Assembly (NCBI GenBank): GCA_023053685.1
Contig: JALIGW010000005.1
Coordinates: 32,793,480-32,857,479 of the forward strand
Direction: 5' to 3'
Origin: Diadophis punctatus similis
Taxonomy: Eukaryota > Chordata > Lepidosauria > Squamata > Dipsadidae
DNA length: 64,000 bases
Each line of letters begins with the position of its first letter. The first letter of the stretch is position 1. Positions 47,828 to 64,000 of the stretch are shown in pieces. The notes beneath the pieces are model-generated. The model was not told the origin of the DNA, did not search any database, and saw only the letters and a list, made by a program, of their open reading frames with translations. Position numbers and translations under genes: made by a program.

Positions 47828-50800
47828 AATCAAAGTCTTGCTATAGTCAATTAGGCAATGATAAAATTTGTACTTAAATGTTCTTGCTACAGCTACTCCC
47901 ATTATTCATTTCATGTTTGCCATGTGATCTCATGTCTCTCTGCCTTTTCTGAAACCTCTCTGCTAGTTTTACATTTCTCTTGCCATGCATGATTCTTTTC
48001 TTCTTTGTAAACTCTATAGCTAAATTTTCCTTACAGGAGGAATTATTACAACGGTTCGGAGAAAGAAATATTAAGTAATGTATGCCTAATCTAAATTTAA
48101 TCAAAGTAAAATTATCTAGATTTGAAAATGCTGTTAAAACACATCTTGGTCAATTAAGTAAAAAGGCTAGGAAAAAGCTACATGATGTAACGTTTACAAT
48201 TTTGGGCTGAAGCATTTCCTAACCTCTATACATCCAAGGATTTAGGTTCGTTCTTGCAGAAAGCAATTAAATGAGAACACACCCATCTTTTGTGTCAATC
48301 TTGAATCAGTCCATAAAACAATATACATGCCTACAACAAGTTGGTTCCATTACCATGATAAGAATATGCTAGTTAGAACGATATGAAAATGAAAGAAATG
48401 AAAGTAAATGTTTTAGTAAATTCTTCTGCTTCAAAAAAAAAGTGTTCCATGTGCTATTTGTTCCCTATATTATATTCTACATTCTCTCTCCTCATCCAAC
48501 TTTTCATTTTTGTTGATCATTCTATGTTTTTGCAGTATCTTTTGCAGGTTGTCAGACCTTACTAGATTGTCTTGGCAATGATTATCACTCAAGGAATAGG
48601 AAAAAGGTCCATTTCTTTTTCCAGAAGAAAGCAAAACAGGTTTTCTTCCCTGGTTTCAAGCTGGCAATGTTTTGTATAATTGCAGAAAAGCCTTAATTGT
48701 GCCATCATGTACATCAGAAATGATGTACCCAGGTTTTTCTTCTTAGGAAAAATGTTTCACATACAGTATAGGAGATTTGAGCCTATATAGTACCCCATCA
48801 GAAATTTGTTCTAGCAGACTACAACATCACTGATTGACTCCAGCTCCACTATTCATAAATTAGGAGCAAGGACACTCCTTTATAAAACTGCAACAAATGC
48901 TTTTTACACAATAGATTCCTAAGGCCATTTATTACAAAACTACAAGGTGTAGCCGTGTTAAATATTAGCTTGGGAATGTACAAAATAAAACAAAATAATG
49001 ACAAAGTGAAGCCATAAAGAGCAATATAGTAATCTAAATTGAAGAGTAATTTCCTTTCTCAAAGGAAGAACAAACTTTATTTTAGCCTTTAAAAAGTTAA
49101 ATTTTTAAAAAATCAGTATTTTGGCATTCCTGATAAATGCACAAATAGATCCTTGATGGCACAGTCATATCTTACCTGATTATTCCATTAAATCCAAAAT
49201 TGGGGGATTTTTTTAAAAAAATAAATGTGTTAATGAGCACGGAGCACTAAGTTATGTGCCACTGGTAAATTAAAAGTCTTAGTAAACAGAAAGCAAGAAA
49301 ACAATGTTCCATTTCCACATAAAATCATTAATGGGGATAGATTTCGATTGTGATGTATCCTATCCCAGAGATGAAATTATCTGCATTCAAAAGGCCTGTT
49401 TAATGTTGCAGATTTAGAATGGCAATTTTCCAACATGAAGTCATGAAAAAAGCATAATGATTTCTCTACTCTGACCTGGAATTCCAGAAACTATAAGGCA
49501 ACCATCCCACTCACTGAATTGGGAGAAAAACTCTATGTGTGTTCTGAGTTTACAAATCTGGAGCTCCTAATTTAATACTCTTCACAGAAAGGCATTTATA
49601 GCAGCAGTGCAGGTACACAAGGATCCAATCTGGATTAAGACATCCCTGGTTTTGTTTTGTTTGCCTTCTTAACACAGAAGTCAAAGATTATTGATATTAA
49701 ACAGAAAATGTTATTTTGCACTGACTCTGTGGATGGAAGATATAAGAGATAATGCTATCTATAGACACAGGAGGATGAAAGACCTAAAATTTAGTTTCTA
49801 CATTTCTATAACTCTTTTCTTTCTTTCTTTTTATTGATATAGGGAAATGAATAAACCCATTATGAACATAAGGTACCTTGCCACAACCATCATTACTGTT
49901 GGTTACATTTACTGTAATGTATCTGAAGGGTCCCAATACAGCCATTAGTAGACATAAGTGTAAAGTTGCTCCATAGGAAAGGTGATCTTGAGTTCAGTAG
50001 GATTACCAGATCCAGCAGCTCTATGCATACATTTTGTGATCCTTCAATTCTACATCAATATGGGTTTAGTCTATTTAATATAGAACTGGCCTGCACAACA
50101 TCTGGCCTGACAAACAGAATTGTAAAGTCAGTAAGTTTGCTGCTACTACCCCAAAAGATATGTTATTGAGCTCCTCCAAGTCACCAGGTCTCCTTAGAAG
50201 ACAAACAGCTGATCAACATACCAGGTATTTCTTTGTGAGCCTCAATTGTTTTTAATTTATCAATGTGATCTTTTTCTCTCTAAAGTTGTGCAGGCCTACC
50301 ATTTAGTTACCCATCCTAAATTGAAGATCAAATCATAGTACAAAAGTGTAAATTTGTTTTCAAAGCTAGTGTACCTTAATCAAATCAACTGTAAAAGTCT
50401 CTATGCTAAAGATTACAAATCCATTACAATTTGTTGAAGTTAAACTGTTAATCTTTAAACCTTGTTCTACTGTTATGTGCAAAACAAACCAAGGTTCTCT
50501 TTTTAAATGGGACACAATAGTTTGATAAAGATGGCTTCTAATCGGTATTTATATGTCTGGTAGTCACCAAAGGTTCTTTTATAATATGATTTATGATTAT
50601 GCTTATATTACTTCCTGCAAAGGTAATTTAACTGAAGGTATAAAATAATACTACCTTGGTAAATATCATATCCAGTTACTGTTTTCTCAATTTTGTTTTT
50701 GATAGCAGGAAATCTTCCTAACGGGAATAATTACTAAAATCCATAGTAACATTCTTTATATATTAAACTGCATTTGGTTACTAAATTGTTTTGAGGAAAA

Positions 50801-52152
50801 GGTTTGCTGTCTTTTTTTTAGAATTCAGAAACTACAAAAATTAACATGTCAAAGCAATCATTCCTCTTCCTCTTATTAAGTAAAATAAATTAACTTCTAT
50901 ACTATGTAGAGAAGGAAACAAGAATGGTCATTCCTCAAAGTTGCACAGGATTTGAGGTCCTTGCTGATATGGTAGAGTTTGATCATGTTGTGCATACTTT
51001 TAAAACTCTTAAGGGCTTCAGAAGCATTTTGGGACTTGCATGATGAGAATAAGTACATCACCTAAATTTAAAACCAACATGAGTGCAGAACATTATCCGT
51101 AAACATTTATTCGACCTCAAAATTATGTTAGAAACACAAACTCATCACCCACTGACTGGAGTTTGGACAAAGTTCTGCTGATCAGAGTTTGTAGCTACCT
51201 ACAAAATTAAGCCACACATCTGAAGTATCTGCTAATTATCAAATACTCATAGTATAATTTTCACATAGCTGAAAGTTGCATGAGGCTACTGAAAGGTGCA
51301 CAGCAATTTAATTGAATATGGTGCAAATAATCTAAAGTTACTAATTATGTGAAAGCACAATAGCTCAGGGTAATTTAACTAGCATGGAAACTATTCATGC
51401 AATCACTGCAAATGACATCTCTGTAAGAAATGCCTCATACAAGATATATTATTCAATCCTAGAACTGAAAAGGACCTGAAAAACCTGTGTGAACACCCAA
51501 GGCTATATCCTCCACATATCATATATCCCACATAACCTACACAATCCAAGTCATAATTATCTTGCAATAAGAGAACAGGAGAAAAGCATTAACCCAACCA
51601 GGATAGCTAATCCAAGTTTTCTTGCCCAGAAGAAAAGCATTCTAATTATGTAAAATATCATAGAAAAAGACAAGAGAAAGAAAGTGCTACAAATATTATG
51701 TTAGGTGTTTATAGGTAACTGACTACATTGCAACATATACTATATGTTGTCAATAGCTATACTTCTCATAAAGCTAAAAACAGTCTTTTGTTGTAAACAC
51801 AAACCATACAAGAAACCATATACCGTATTTGGTCCTGTTTCATATTCAACAAAATCTGTCACATTCATTAATTTTTAAATATTTATACAACACTTTTCTT
51901 TATTTTAAAGCATTAAAATACCAAGCATTGAAAAACAAAGCAACATATAATTTCTTTTCCATCCTATATGCTTACATGTGCATACGCATAGCTTGAAGAG
52001 CTACCTGGAAGCTTTCAGATTCGGGTTTTCCCAGATGTTGCCAACATGGCATCTCTAATAAATTGGAACTTTGAGGAACTTCTATCCTCGGAGTTTTATT
52101 TCATTGGGAGTGTTTCTTGGAATGCTGACACAGAGATAGGAAACCAATAAAC
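47828..52152. other. Long unique AT-rich stretch
   Basis: About 49210-49530 and 51290-51440 are repeat-free blocks of mixed composition that might be conserved non-coding DNA. A weak CR1-like piece lies at 51452-51510 ('CAATCCTAGAACTGAAAAGG'). No exon recognised. Confidence 0.5.
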
Positions 52153-52576
52153 CAGTGATGGCGAACCTTTTTTCCCTCGGGTGCCAAATAGGGCGTGTGC
52201 ACGCTATTGCACGCACGTGCGTGCCCACACCCATAATTCAAAGCCCCTCACTTGCTCCACCCTCCTGCACATGTGTGCGCACCCCCCCCACTCCCCCATT
52301 TCCCGACTTCCAGTAGGCCCGGTGGGCCCATTTTTCACCCTCCCCAGGCTCCAGAGGCATTCTTGGAGCTTGGGGAGGGTAAAAACGCTCCCCCCTGCCA
52401 CCCTGGAGGCCCTCTGGAGGCCGAAATCACCCTCCCAGAGCCTCCACGCAAGCCAAAAATCAACTGGCGGGCATGCACATGTGCACTGGAGCTGAGTTAG
52501 GGCAACGGCTCACGTGCCGGCAGATATGACTCCGCGTGCCACCTGTGGCACCCGTGCCATAGGTTCGCCATCACTG
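52153..52576. mobile_element. hAT-type element, 424 bp (CAGTGATGGC family)
   Basis: CAGTGATGGCGAACCTTTTT to ATAGGTTCGCCATCACTG with a perfect duplication CAATAAAC (52145-52152, 52577-52584). Same architecture as 38064-38489; its CpG sites are more often TG or CA. Confidence 0.96.
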
Positions 52577-52584
52577 CAATAAAC

Positions 52585-54308
52585 TTTCCAATATCTATCC
52601 CAGCCATTCAGGAAAGAAAAAGTAAAAAGTAAATGTCCTGGCATTCTATATATTTGAATGATTCTTCAAAATGTCTATGGATTTAAGTACGGTAATAGAT
52701 GAGGAGACGTAAACAGACCTTATGTGAACTCGTTTGAAATTACTGCACAATGGCACTTCAGCTTGTGGTGGGCTGATTCATACTGTAATTTTCTTTCCCA
52801 CAAAATGAACAGCCACTCATGACTGATACTTATCAGCAAGAAAGTATAGGGAGATTCCAAGTCTCTTCTTGCCTTGCCTCCACAATCACATGAGCAAAGA
52901 CCTTCTCAAGCTATGGTCCTATTGCTGCCTATTTAAACAAAATTCACAGGATTTTCATTTTAACCTATTTCCTTTTAGATGGCTTCTGTCAAATTAAGGC
53001 CATGAATGATGTAGAACAGTTTAGCAAGAGTTCAGTTATTTGCTTACACACAACTAACAAAATCTTGGCAGACCAAACCTATACTTTTCTCACTCTAACA
53101 GATATACCCTGGGACATTCTAGGAAATGGTTATGCTTACTCTCTTTCTCTGTCTTCTATCCAACTCGGGAACATGCTTGTTCCCCCCACCTCCCTTTTGG
53201 AGTATATTCCCTCTTTTCTGGGAAACTCAGTCCATCAAATTAGTTCCTCCTCTGTAGGCATTATGTCTCATAGCTTCTGTTAAAGATAATTTTTGTCTAT
53301 GCATCTTACTGTAAAATGAACATTCTTATGCTTTGATAATCTACTTTAAAATATGGTAATAGATGCATAATTGTTGTTCATTGTTATCCTGATAGTGGTC
53401 TCATGAATGCTGACATTTGCCAATGCAAGAGAAGCCTTCAGTTCCTTAGAGGTGTGTCTGGATTTTGAGACTTCCCAGAGTATTTTACACACCTTGTCCT
53501 TGATATGACTTTGGTTGGTTAACCACTTCTAAGGAAGGTAACAATGGTGCTGAATTGCCACCAATTGTACAAGATCTACCTGACAAGGGACTGGTGGACT
53601 CCAAACTCATTAGAAAGAGTTTTGTACTGTTTTCAGCCTGGTGAGAATCAACAATTTGGCAATCCTCAGAAATCTTCTTTGTTCAAATCATGACACACTT
53701 CCACTTAACTGTGTAGTGAAGACAATGAATTATGTTCTTTAAATAAGGTAGACTTGTTTATCAGACATATTTATCATCCCATTGGTTGAAAGACATGACT
53801 TTAATATCCCCTTCAAATGAACTGATAATCTTACAGTTTCATATACTTTTTCCACACACATATATAATTTTGTATCATTTTCATCAATAAATCAATGAGC
53901 AACTATAATGTTTTTTACTCATTTGGTTAATTGGGTTCTGCCCAGTTTTAGGACTCGTATGGGGAACATATCAACATTTGGTCATATTTATGCAAAAATA
54001 TTGAAAATTCAAAAGATGTCACATACTTTTAAGCACTACTATATATCTATTTCAGAATTATCAAATATGAATGCAATATGCTTATTCAAAAATTTTCCTA
54101 TTACATTTTATGCATCTCCATATTCTCAAATATAATGCAGAAGGATGGATGCAAGAATCATCCTGTTAACCACTAGACTAAACTACAGAAAAATGTCGGA
54201 AGAGTTCTGCTACCAAAATATAGAAAGAAACTGTAATTGCAAAGATCTCAAACAAGATGCTTGGATGAAGAGTTGTTGGGAACCAGTGGCATTCAAATTT
54301 AGGAAATA
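52585..54308. other. Unique AT-rich sequence, nothing recognised
   Basis: The frame at 53002-53283 has no recognised domain, signal or splice support and is not called. Confidence 0.5.
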
Positions 54309-54660
54309 CAGGTAGTCCTCAACTTACAGCAGTTCATTTAGTGACCATTCAAAGTTACAATGGCATTGAAAAAAGTGACTTATAACCATTTTTATACTTA
54401 TGACCATTACACCATCCCCATGGTCATACGATCGAAATTCAGACACTTGGCAACTGTCTCATATTTATGATGGCTTCAATGTCCCAGAGTCTGGCAAACA
54501 AAGTCAATGGGGAAACCAGATTTGCTTAATGACGTTACTAACTTAACAATTGCAGCAATTCACTTAACAACTGTGGCAAGAAAGGTCATAAAATAACAAC
54601 TGTCTCACTTAGCAACAGAAATTTTGGACTCAATTGTGGTCATAACTCAAGGACTTCTTG
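54309..54660. mobile_element. TA-flanked palindrome-ended element (CAGGTAGTCC family)
   Basis: CAGGTAGTCCTCAACTTACA to CATAACTCAAGGACTTCTTG with TA at 54307-54308 and 54661-54662. Non-coding; TA target implies the Tc1/mariner group by inference. Confidence 0.85.
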
Positions 54661-54662
54661 TA

Positions 54663-59130
<4,468 letters not shown>

Positions 59131-59531
59131 CAGATAGTCCTCAACTTACAACAGTTCATTTAGTGACTGTTTGAAGTTGCAATGGCACTGAAAAAGGTGA
59201 CTTATGACCATTTTTCACACTTAATGACTGTTGCAGCATTATGGTCACATGATGAAAATTCAGATGCTTGGCAACTGACTCATATTTATAATAGTTGCAG
59301 TGTCCCAGGGTCATGTGATCCCATTTTGCGACCTTCTGACAAGCAAAGTCAACGGGGAAACCAGATTTACTTAACAACCATGTTACTAACTTAACTACTG
59401 CAGTGATTCACGTAACAACTGTGGCAAGAAAGGATGTAAAATTGAGCAAACTTCACTTAACAAATTTTGTTAAGTGTCGCTTAGCAACAGAAATTTTGGG
59501 TCAATTGTAGTCTTAAGTCAAGGACTATCTG
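59131..59531. mobile_element. TA-flanked palindrome-ended element (CAGGTAGTCC family)
   Basis: CAGATAGTCCTCAACTTACA to CTTAAGTCAAGGACTATCTG, TA on both sides (59129-59130, 59532-59533). Best-preserved member in the window. Confidence 0.9.
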
Positions 59532-59533
59532 TA

Positions 59534-59985
59534 AACAGTGTTAATAAATCACTATTCAAAGTTCATCCTACAATGCATCCTTGGGTCAGAAAAATATTCC
59601 CTTTCCAATCACTAAGTCAAAACAATAAAAAAATGGTGGTTAATTAAAATCCAGGCCCAATTGCCTGAGGGAACAACCAGGTCTTTTATGCCTTATGAAA
59701 GGGTCAACTAGATCTTTGGAAAAATGTTATTTCAAATTTCCCTTTCAACCAATAAAGTTCCCTTCACACATTCATGGCTCAGTTTGTATAAAGCTTTGGT
59801 TAGCCCAAGATATTTTAACCAATTAATACAACTTAACATTATTTGTAAACCAGATCAACATTCAAAGGGAGCTATAACGTTCAACATAAGTGGAACAAAG
59901 AAGGATAGGACAAAAAGTTCCTGCTCAAAAAGTCATTGCTATAGTACCAAATCAGGAACCAAGTCAAAATGAGATCTCTGTATAG
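59534..59985. other. AT-rich sequence, nothing recognised
   Basis: No gene or repeat signature found. Confidence 0.5.
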
Positions 59986-60120
59986 CAGTGTTTCTCAACC
60001 TTGGCAGTTTGAAGATGTGTGGACTTCAACTCCCAGAATACCACAGCCAGCAACGCTGGCTGGGGAATTCTGGGAGTTGAAGTCCACACATCTTCAAACT
60101 GCCAAGGTTGAGAAACACTG
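59986..60120. mobile_element. Palindromic hAT-type MITE, 135 bp
   Basis: CAGTGTTTCTCAACCTTGGC to CCAAGGTTGAGAAACACTG, arms meeting at CCAGCAACGCTGG, with a perfect duplication CTGTATAG (59978-59985, 60121-60128). The arm centre GTGGACTTCAACTCCCAGAA is shared with 1183 and 47685 but the termini differ. Confidence 0.96.
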
Positions 60121-60128
60121 CTGTATAG

Positions 60129-61929
60129 TGATCCAAATCTGAAGTCTACAAACACAACAGGAACATCTGTATAAGTGTGATATGGATGGTTATATAAATC
60201 AATATTACAAATAAACTGTTTTGAAGCACAATTGCTCATCAGGCAGCACTAGAATGATACTTTATGGTTAACCTGTTTAGATCAACTCCATTAGCCTTTA
60301 TCACACTTTTTTCAACCACTAAATAAATGTTTGGGGGAAAAACCCACTAAATAAATAACTAAGCATGTCAATTTTTGCAGTGCAGGAATAAGTTGTATTT
60401 GTTTATATCCTCTTATCTTCTCCAATTTGAAAGCTTTTACAAACTAAAATTTCAAGCCAAAATGTGATAAAAATTAAGTATTTACCAGTTGAATTATCTT
60501 ATTTCTTCAACAGAAATTTCTGATTCTGGCATGCGGACAAGTGAATCTCTAGCCCCATAAAATCCAATTTTTAGACAGTCATCATTATTTGCACTTTTCT
60601 TTTCAGGCTGTTTATGTGATAACAAGTCCCATTTAACACAGCATATACACATCCAAGGTTGATAACTGCACCTAAGACTTAATCATTATTATCAGTTTTC
60701 TGAATATCATGTTGCCACTTGTGTAATTGCTTGTATACTTCAATGAGCTAGTTTTCAGCCACTGATCTATTCTCACGAGGCAGGTGATTGTCCATGCATA
60801 TAGGAGATGAGGCTGACCTAGTGAGCAAGCTTTTACCAGATGAACATCACTGCAGGAGGAGATGCATGGCTGAAGTAGTAAACAAGATCTAATCAAATGT
60901 CAGCCCATGTGAAAGGGCTCTGGGAGTGGGCAAGTTATCAATACTTGTAGGAAGGTAAAATGGAGATAGTAAGTAGGCTCTGGACTCTGAACTTGAGGAA
61001 ACCATAGTGGATCAATTGCTACATTTCTTTTATCAGTATAGGTCAATGGACCACACTTTGATATTCCTCCATTATAATTTATAATTTTTCACTATACAGT
61101 CCACATTACAAATTTGATCTGAACTTCAGTTATATGTAGAGATTATTTATATTATAAATGTTAGTCAGGGAGACCCAAAAAATCAGAAGGCATCTAGAAG
61201 CATGTTTTTCAGCTAAAAGGTTTTATTACAATCCATGTGTTTTTGTAACCTGCAGCTCACTTCATTAGATGAAAATTACTTATATCACTAATAAGAACTG
61301 ACTAAACACAAACTGACAGAAAAAAGGGCTATCCTCATAAGATTTCATTTCATTTATTTATTTAAAAGATTTGTATAGCTATCCATCTTGAAACAACTGC
61401 ATGGCTCTTAACAACAATCTTGGCTGACTCATAACATCTTTATCATAACATAGCCCTACACAAAGTTTAAATACTAAAACAAAATCCTTGTTAATGATAA
61501 GTCTATCACTGGCTAACTCATCAAAAGTTCATCAGTTCATTCTGGATATAGTTGTATTAATTAGGAGTTGACATAATCTTAAAATCCTAATCATCCATTT
61601 AAATACTAGGCATGAAACTGAGTATCCTCAATCCCATATCCCATCCAATCCTAATATTAATAATAATCAATGATCTAAGTCAAATTTCACAAACCTAATT
61701 ATGCAAATCATGCATGAGAAAAGTTACTAGCTTGTTGATTTGGACATTGTGGCCAACTATGCTTAGAAGTAAAAGTAAACAATAGTGCCAGTGCATGAAA
61801 GAAGAATATTTTAATCTTGCTGCATACCTTTAATGTCTAATGATTTGACAGAATACTAAAGATTTGACAGTTAGTTATATAAGAAAAGCTAGAAGAAGCT
61901 AAATTAAATGCACATTCATATATTGTCAC
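60129..61929. other. AT-rich sequence with a LINE/SINE-like remnant
   Basis: At about 61345-61430 'TTTATTTAAAAGATTTGTAT' + 'AGCTATCCATCTTGAAAC' resembles the remnant at 58602. No gene recognised; short frames lack motifs. Confidence 0.5.
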
Positions 61930-62084
61930 CAGCGATGGGTTGCTCCCAGTTCGGCCCAGTTCAGTGAACCGGTAGCGGTAGCAGTGAAAGGCTCCGCCCA
62001 CCCACCCAGGACGCTTCTGTGCAGGCACAGAAGTGTCGTGCTCACACGCGAACTGGTAGCGACGGAATTTAGAACCCACTACTG
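61930..62084. mobile_element. hAT-type MITE, 155 bp (GGTGGGTTC family)
   Basis: CAGCGATGGGTTGCTCCCAG to TTAGAACCCACTACTG with a perfect duplication ATTGTCAC (61922-61929, 62085-62092). Shortest member of the family here; contains CTTCTGTGCAGGCACAGAAG, a small palindrome. Confidence 0.95.
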
Positions 62085-62194
62085 ATTGTCACTGATGCTT
62101 GTTTTATTCTTCAGATATGTACAGCTGTTCTTCCTTATTCTTTCCCTTAATTTATTTATTCTTAATTTTATTTATTCTTTATTCTTTCCCTAAC

Positions 62195-62378
62195 TCACTG
62201 CTCACTGCCAGGAATTCAATTCGGACCAGCTCAAGGTTAACTCAGCCTTCCATCCTAACTGAAGTCAGTAAAATAAGGACCCAGATTGTTGGGGGCAATA
62301 TGCTGACTCTGTAAATCGCTTAGAGGGGGCCATAAAAGCACTGTGAAGCGGTATATAAGTCTAAGTTCTATTGCTATT
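62195..62378 (+). mobile_element. Sauria-type tRNA SINE, 5'-truncated
   Basis: Body 'GCTCAAGGTTAACTCAGCC', 'GGACCCAGATTGTTGGGGGC', 'GTGAAGCGGTATATAAGTCT' and tail TTCTATTGCTATT. The tRNA-like head is mostly lost. Confidence 0.88.
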
Positions 62379-64000
62379 AATATTTTGGCATTCTATTTTC
62401 TGCAACATAGTAAGAAGCCATAATCTGAATGATATGACACTGAACATACATTTATTAAGATATTAATTTGGCTGCCCTAACTTTAAAAAAAAATCAAAAC
62501 AAAAACCCAAAAGCACCTTCACACAGAAATTTTAAATAGTCTTTCTGAAATCTTCTTCTTTTAAATAAGGCAATAATTTTCAGCCATAGCATTCCCCATT
62601 ATTCTATTGGCAGAGGCCAAAAATAAATTTAATAACTAAGTGAAAGAAAATTTCAATTTACATAAGAATATATTTGTCTGGCTGGAGATAATTCATATCT
62701 TTTTTCCCAAGGTCATCAATAGTACAAATCCCAATTTAAATCCAAATGATTTTAGTTAGCCTGATCTAAAATGTGGGTTTACATGGTTATCTCAAGGGAT
62801 ATTATCATGAGGTTTTATTGCACATGGTATCTCTTATATCAATGGTTCAAACTATTTCCTGGTTTTCAAGCTATTTTCATATATTTCTACTTTCATATAT
62901 TTCAAGGGGTGATATGCTATAAGTGAAGATGAATATTATCTTTCCTATTGTGTGGTTTACTGTAACCATATGTACCAAGGTACACATAATTACTTCTAAT
63001 TTGCTTAAATTATGGATTACTTCCAAACCTGATTTTGAAAAGTCAGCCTACAGTGGATTTGTTAACTGTGGTTGTACTGACCATAGTAAACCCAATAAAT
63101 ACTTGAGGAGCCAAAATATTAGACATGGAGAATTACAAGTTCAAGTCTCTGTTTAGTGTATATTTTAGAAAAAAAGTTAGAATATATAATAATATAATTT
63201 ATAACAAACTTTTAAAATGCAAAAAGTCCAATAATAAAATAAGAAGAGATACATAAGCTTTTATTTTAAAAAAAGACATCTAAATTAATCCATTGTTACT
63301 TGTTATCTGATAACACACAACTAAGCATTCTTTGTACTTAGTCTACATTACTAAAGTACTCAAGGTACCACTGTGATATAGTTAAAACTACTAGTAAAAA
63401 CTAGAAATGATATTACATGTCAAGAAAATTTATATTCTACCAATCTTAAATTATATAATTTTATCTATGTAATCCATTCAGGAAGAAAAATACAATGGTG
63501 CTACAATGCTTGGCTATTTAAAACAGGGTATACAGCAAACTAGCAAGTAGTTCTAGATAACTAAGAGGCAAACAATGGGGTCATTAAGCAACAACATGGC
63601 CTTTATGCCTCACTTATTCTAGCAGTAAGTTTTAATGAAGTTCATGAGACTTCTGGGTGTGCAGGGAATGTAAAAATGCAGCTCTTAGGGAACTAGCAGC
63701 AAATTCTCGAAGAGATACACAATCTGGTTATATCTTTCATTTAAAATGTTTCTAGAGAAATATTTTAAGAATATCTTTCCTAATTAATAGCAGAGCGGTT
63801 ATCTAATTGTGTATTTTATGTAAGAAAAGCCATTTTTCCTTACATTATTAAGATTAACTGTACCACTGCCCTCAAGTTAATGCACAGTATTGAAAGACAA
63901 AATGATAGCTAAAACCAACATCTATGGATATAGTTTGTGTTTCATAATATTTATACCGATCCTCTTTTTTCACTGTGCACACACACACATATATCCACAA
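62379..64000. other. AT-rich sequence, nothing recognised
   Basis: No gene or mobile element found. A short (AC)n run lies at about 63977-63989 near the window end. Confidence 0.5.

Noticed and set aside
53002..53283. 93-aa plus-strand frame considered as an exon
   Set aside because: No recognised motif, no codon bias evident, and no convincing splice sites tied to other exons.

Overview
The window reads as AT-rich nuclear DNA from a squamate reptile, most likely a snake or a close relative. The evidence is the repeat content: two kinds of tRNA-derived Sauria-type SINEs, CR1 LINE 3' ends, many short hAT-type elements with perfect 8-bp target duplications, a DIRS-type tyrosine-recombinase retrotransposon, and long (TATC)n, (TA)n, (CA)n and (CT)n arrays. 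I found no host protein-coding exon, rRNA, functional tRNA, CRISPR array or bacterial-style operon. Open frames across the window are short, lack family motifs, and mostly come from microsatellites (Ser/Leu, Arg/Glu, Tyr/Ile repeats) or GC-rich transposon interiors. The window is best described as intergenic or intronic sequence built by successive transposon insertions.

Layout. 0-3 kb: a probable solo LTR inside a polypurine tract (5-bp duplication GGAGG), a palindromic hAT MITE, a SINE, a purine microsatellite and a tandem 'CCCACCCAGTCACATGAC' module at a hAT end. 3-15.9 kb: mostly unique AT-rich DNA with four or five hAT copies, one SINE fragment and a 43-bp tandem duplication. 15.9-17.5 kb: a TA-flanked palindrome-ended element interrupted by a 620-bp hAT copy, with a GC-rich triplet region. 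18-24.7 kb: microsatellites, a 1.74-kb composite hAT element (21218-22955) and an LTR-like unit with CCAAT, TATA and poly(A) signals. 26.9-32.3 kb: dense nesting, including a SINE split by a 720-bp hAT element that carries a decayed antisense coiled-coil coding fragment. 33.6-35.2 kb: the 3' part of a DIRS-like element on the minus strand with its inverted repeats. 36.5-39.9 kb: a SINE between (TATC)n and (TA)n arrays, then one SINE interrupted by both a hAT element and a 1.2-kb TA element with a roughly 130-bp-arm hairpin. 40-64 kb: mostly unique AT-rich DNA with scattered hAT MITEs, four TA-flanked 'CAGGTAGTCC' elements, an interior-palindromic GC-rich element at 44.7-45.4 kb and a 132-bp (AT)n array.

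The elements relate to each other mainly by who inserted into whom. Target duplications give a relative order of insertion at 15.9-17.5, 30.2-31.2, 31.9-32.3 and 38.0-39.9 kb. The most unusual items are the captured coiled-coil fragment in a hAT element, for which a 174-bp relative without the fragment lies 7 kb away; the DIRS tyrosine-recombinase relic whose usual catalytic-tyrosine position looks mutated; and the large GC-rich hairpins. No known or new multi-gene system is present as far as I can tell.
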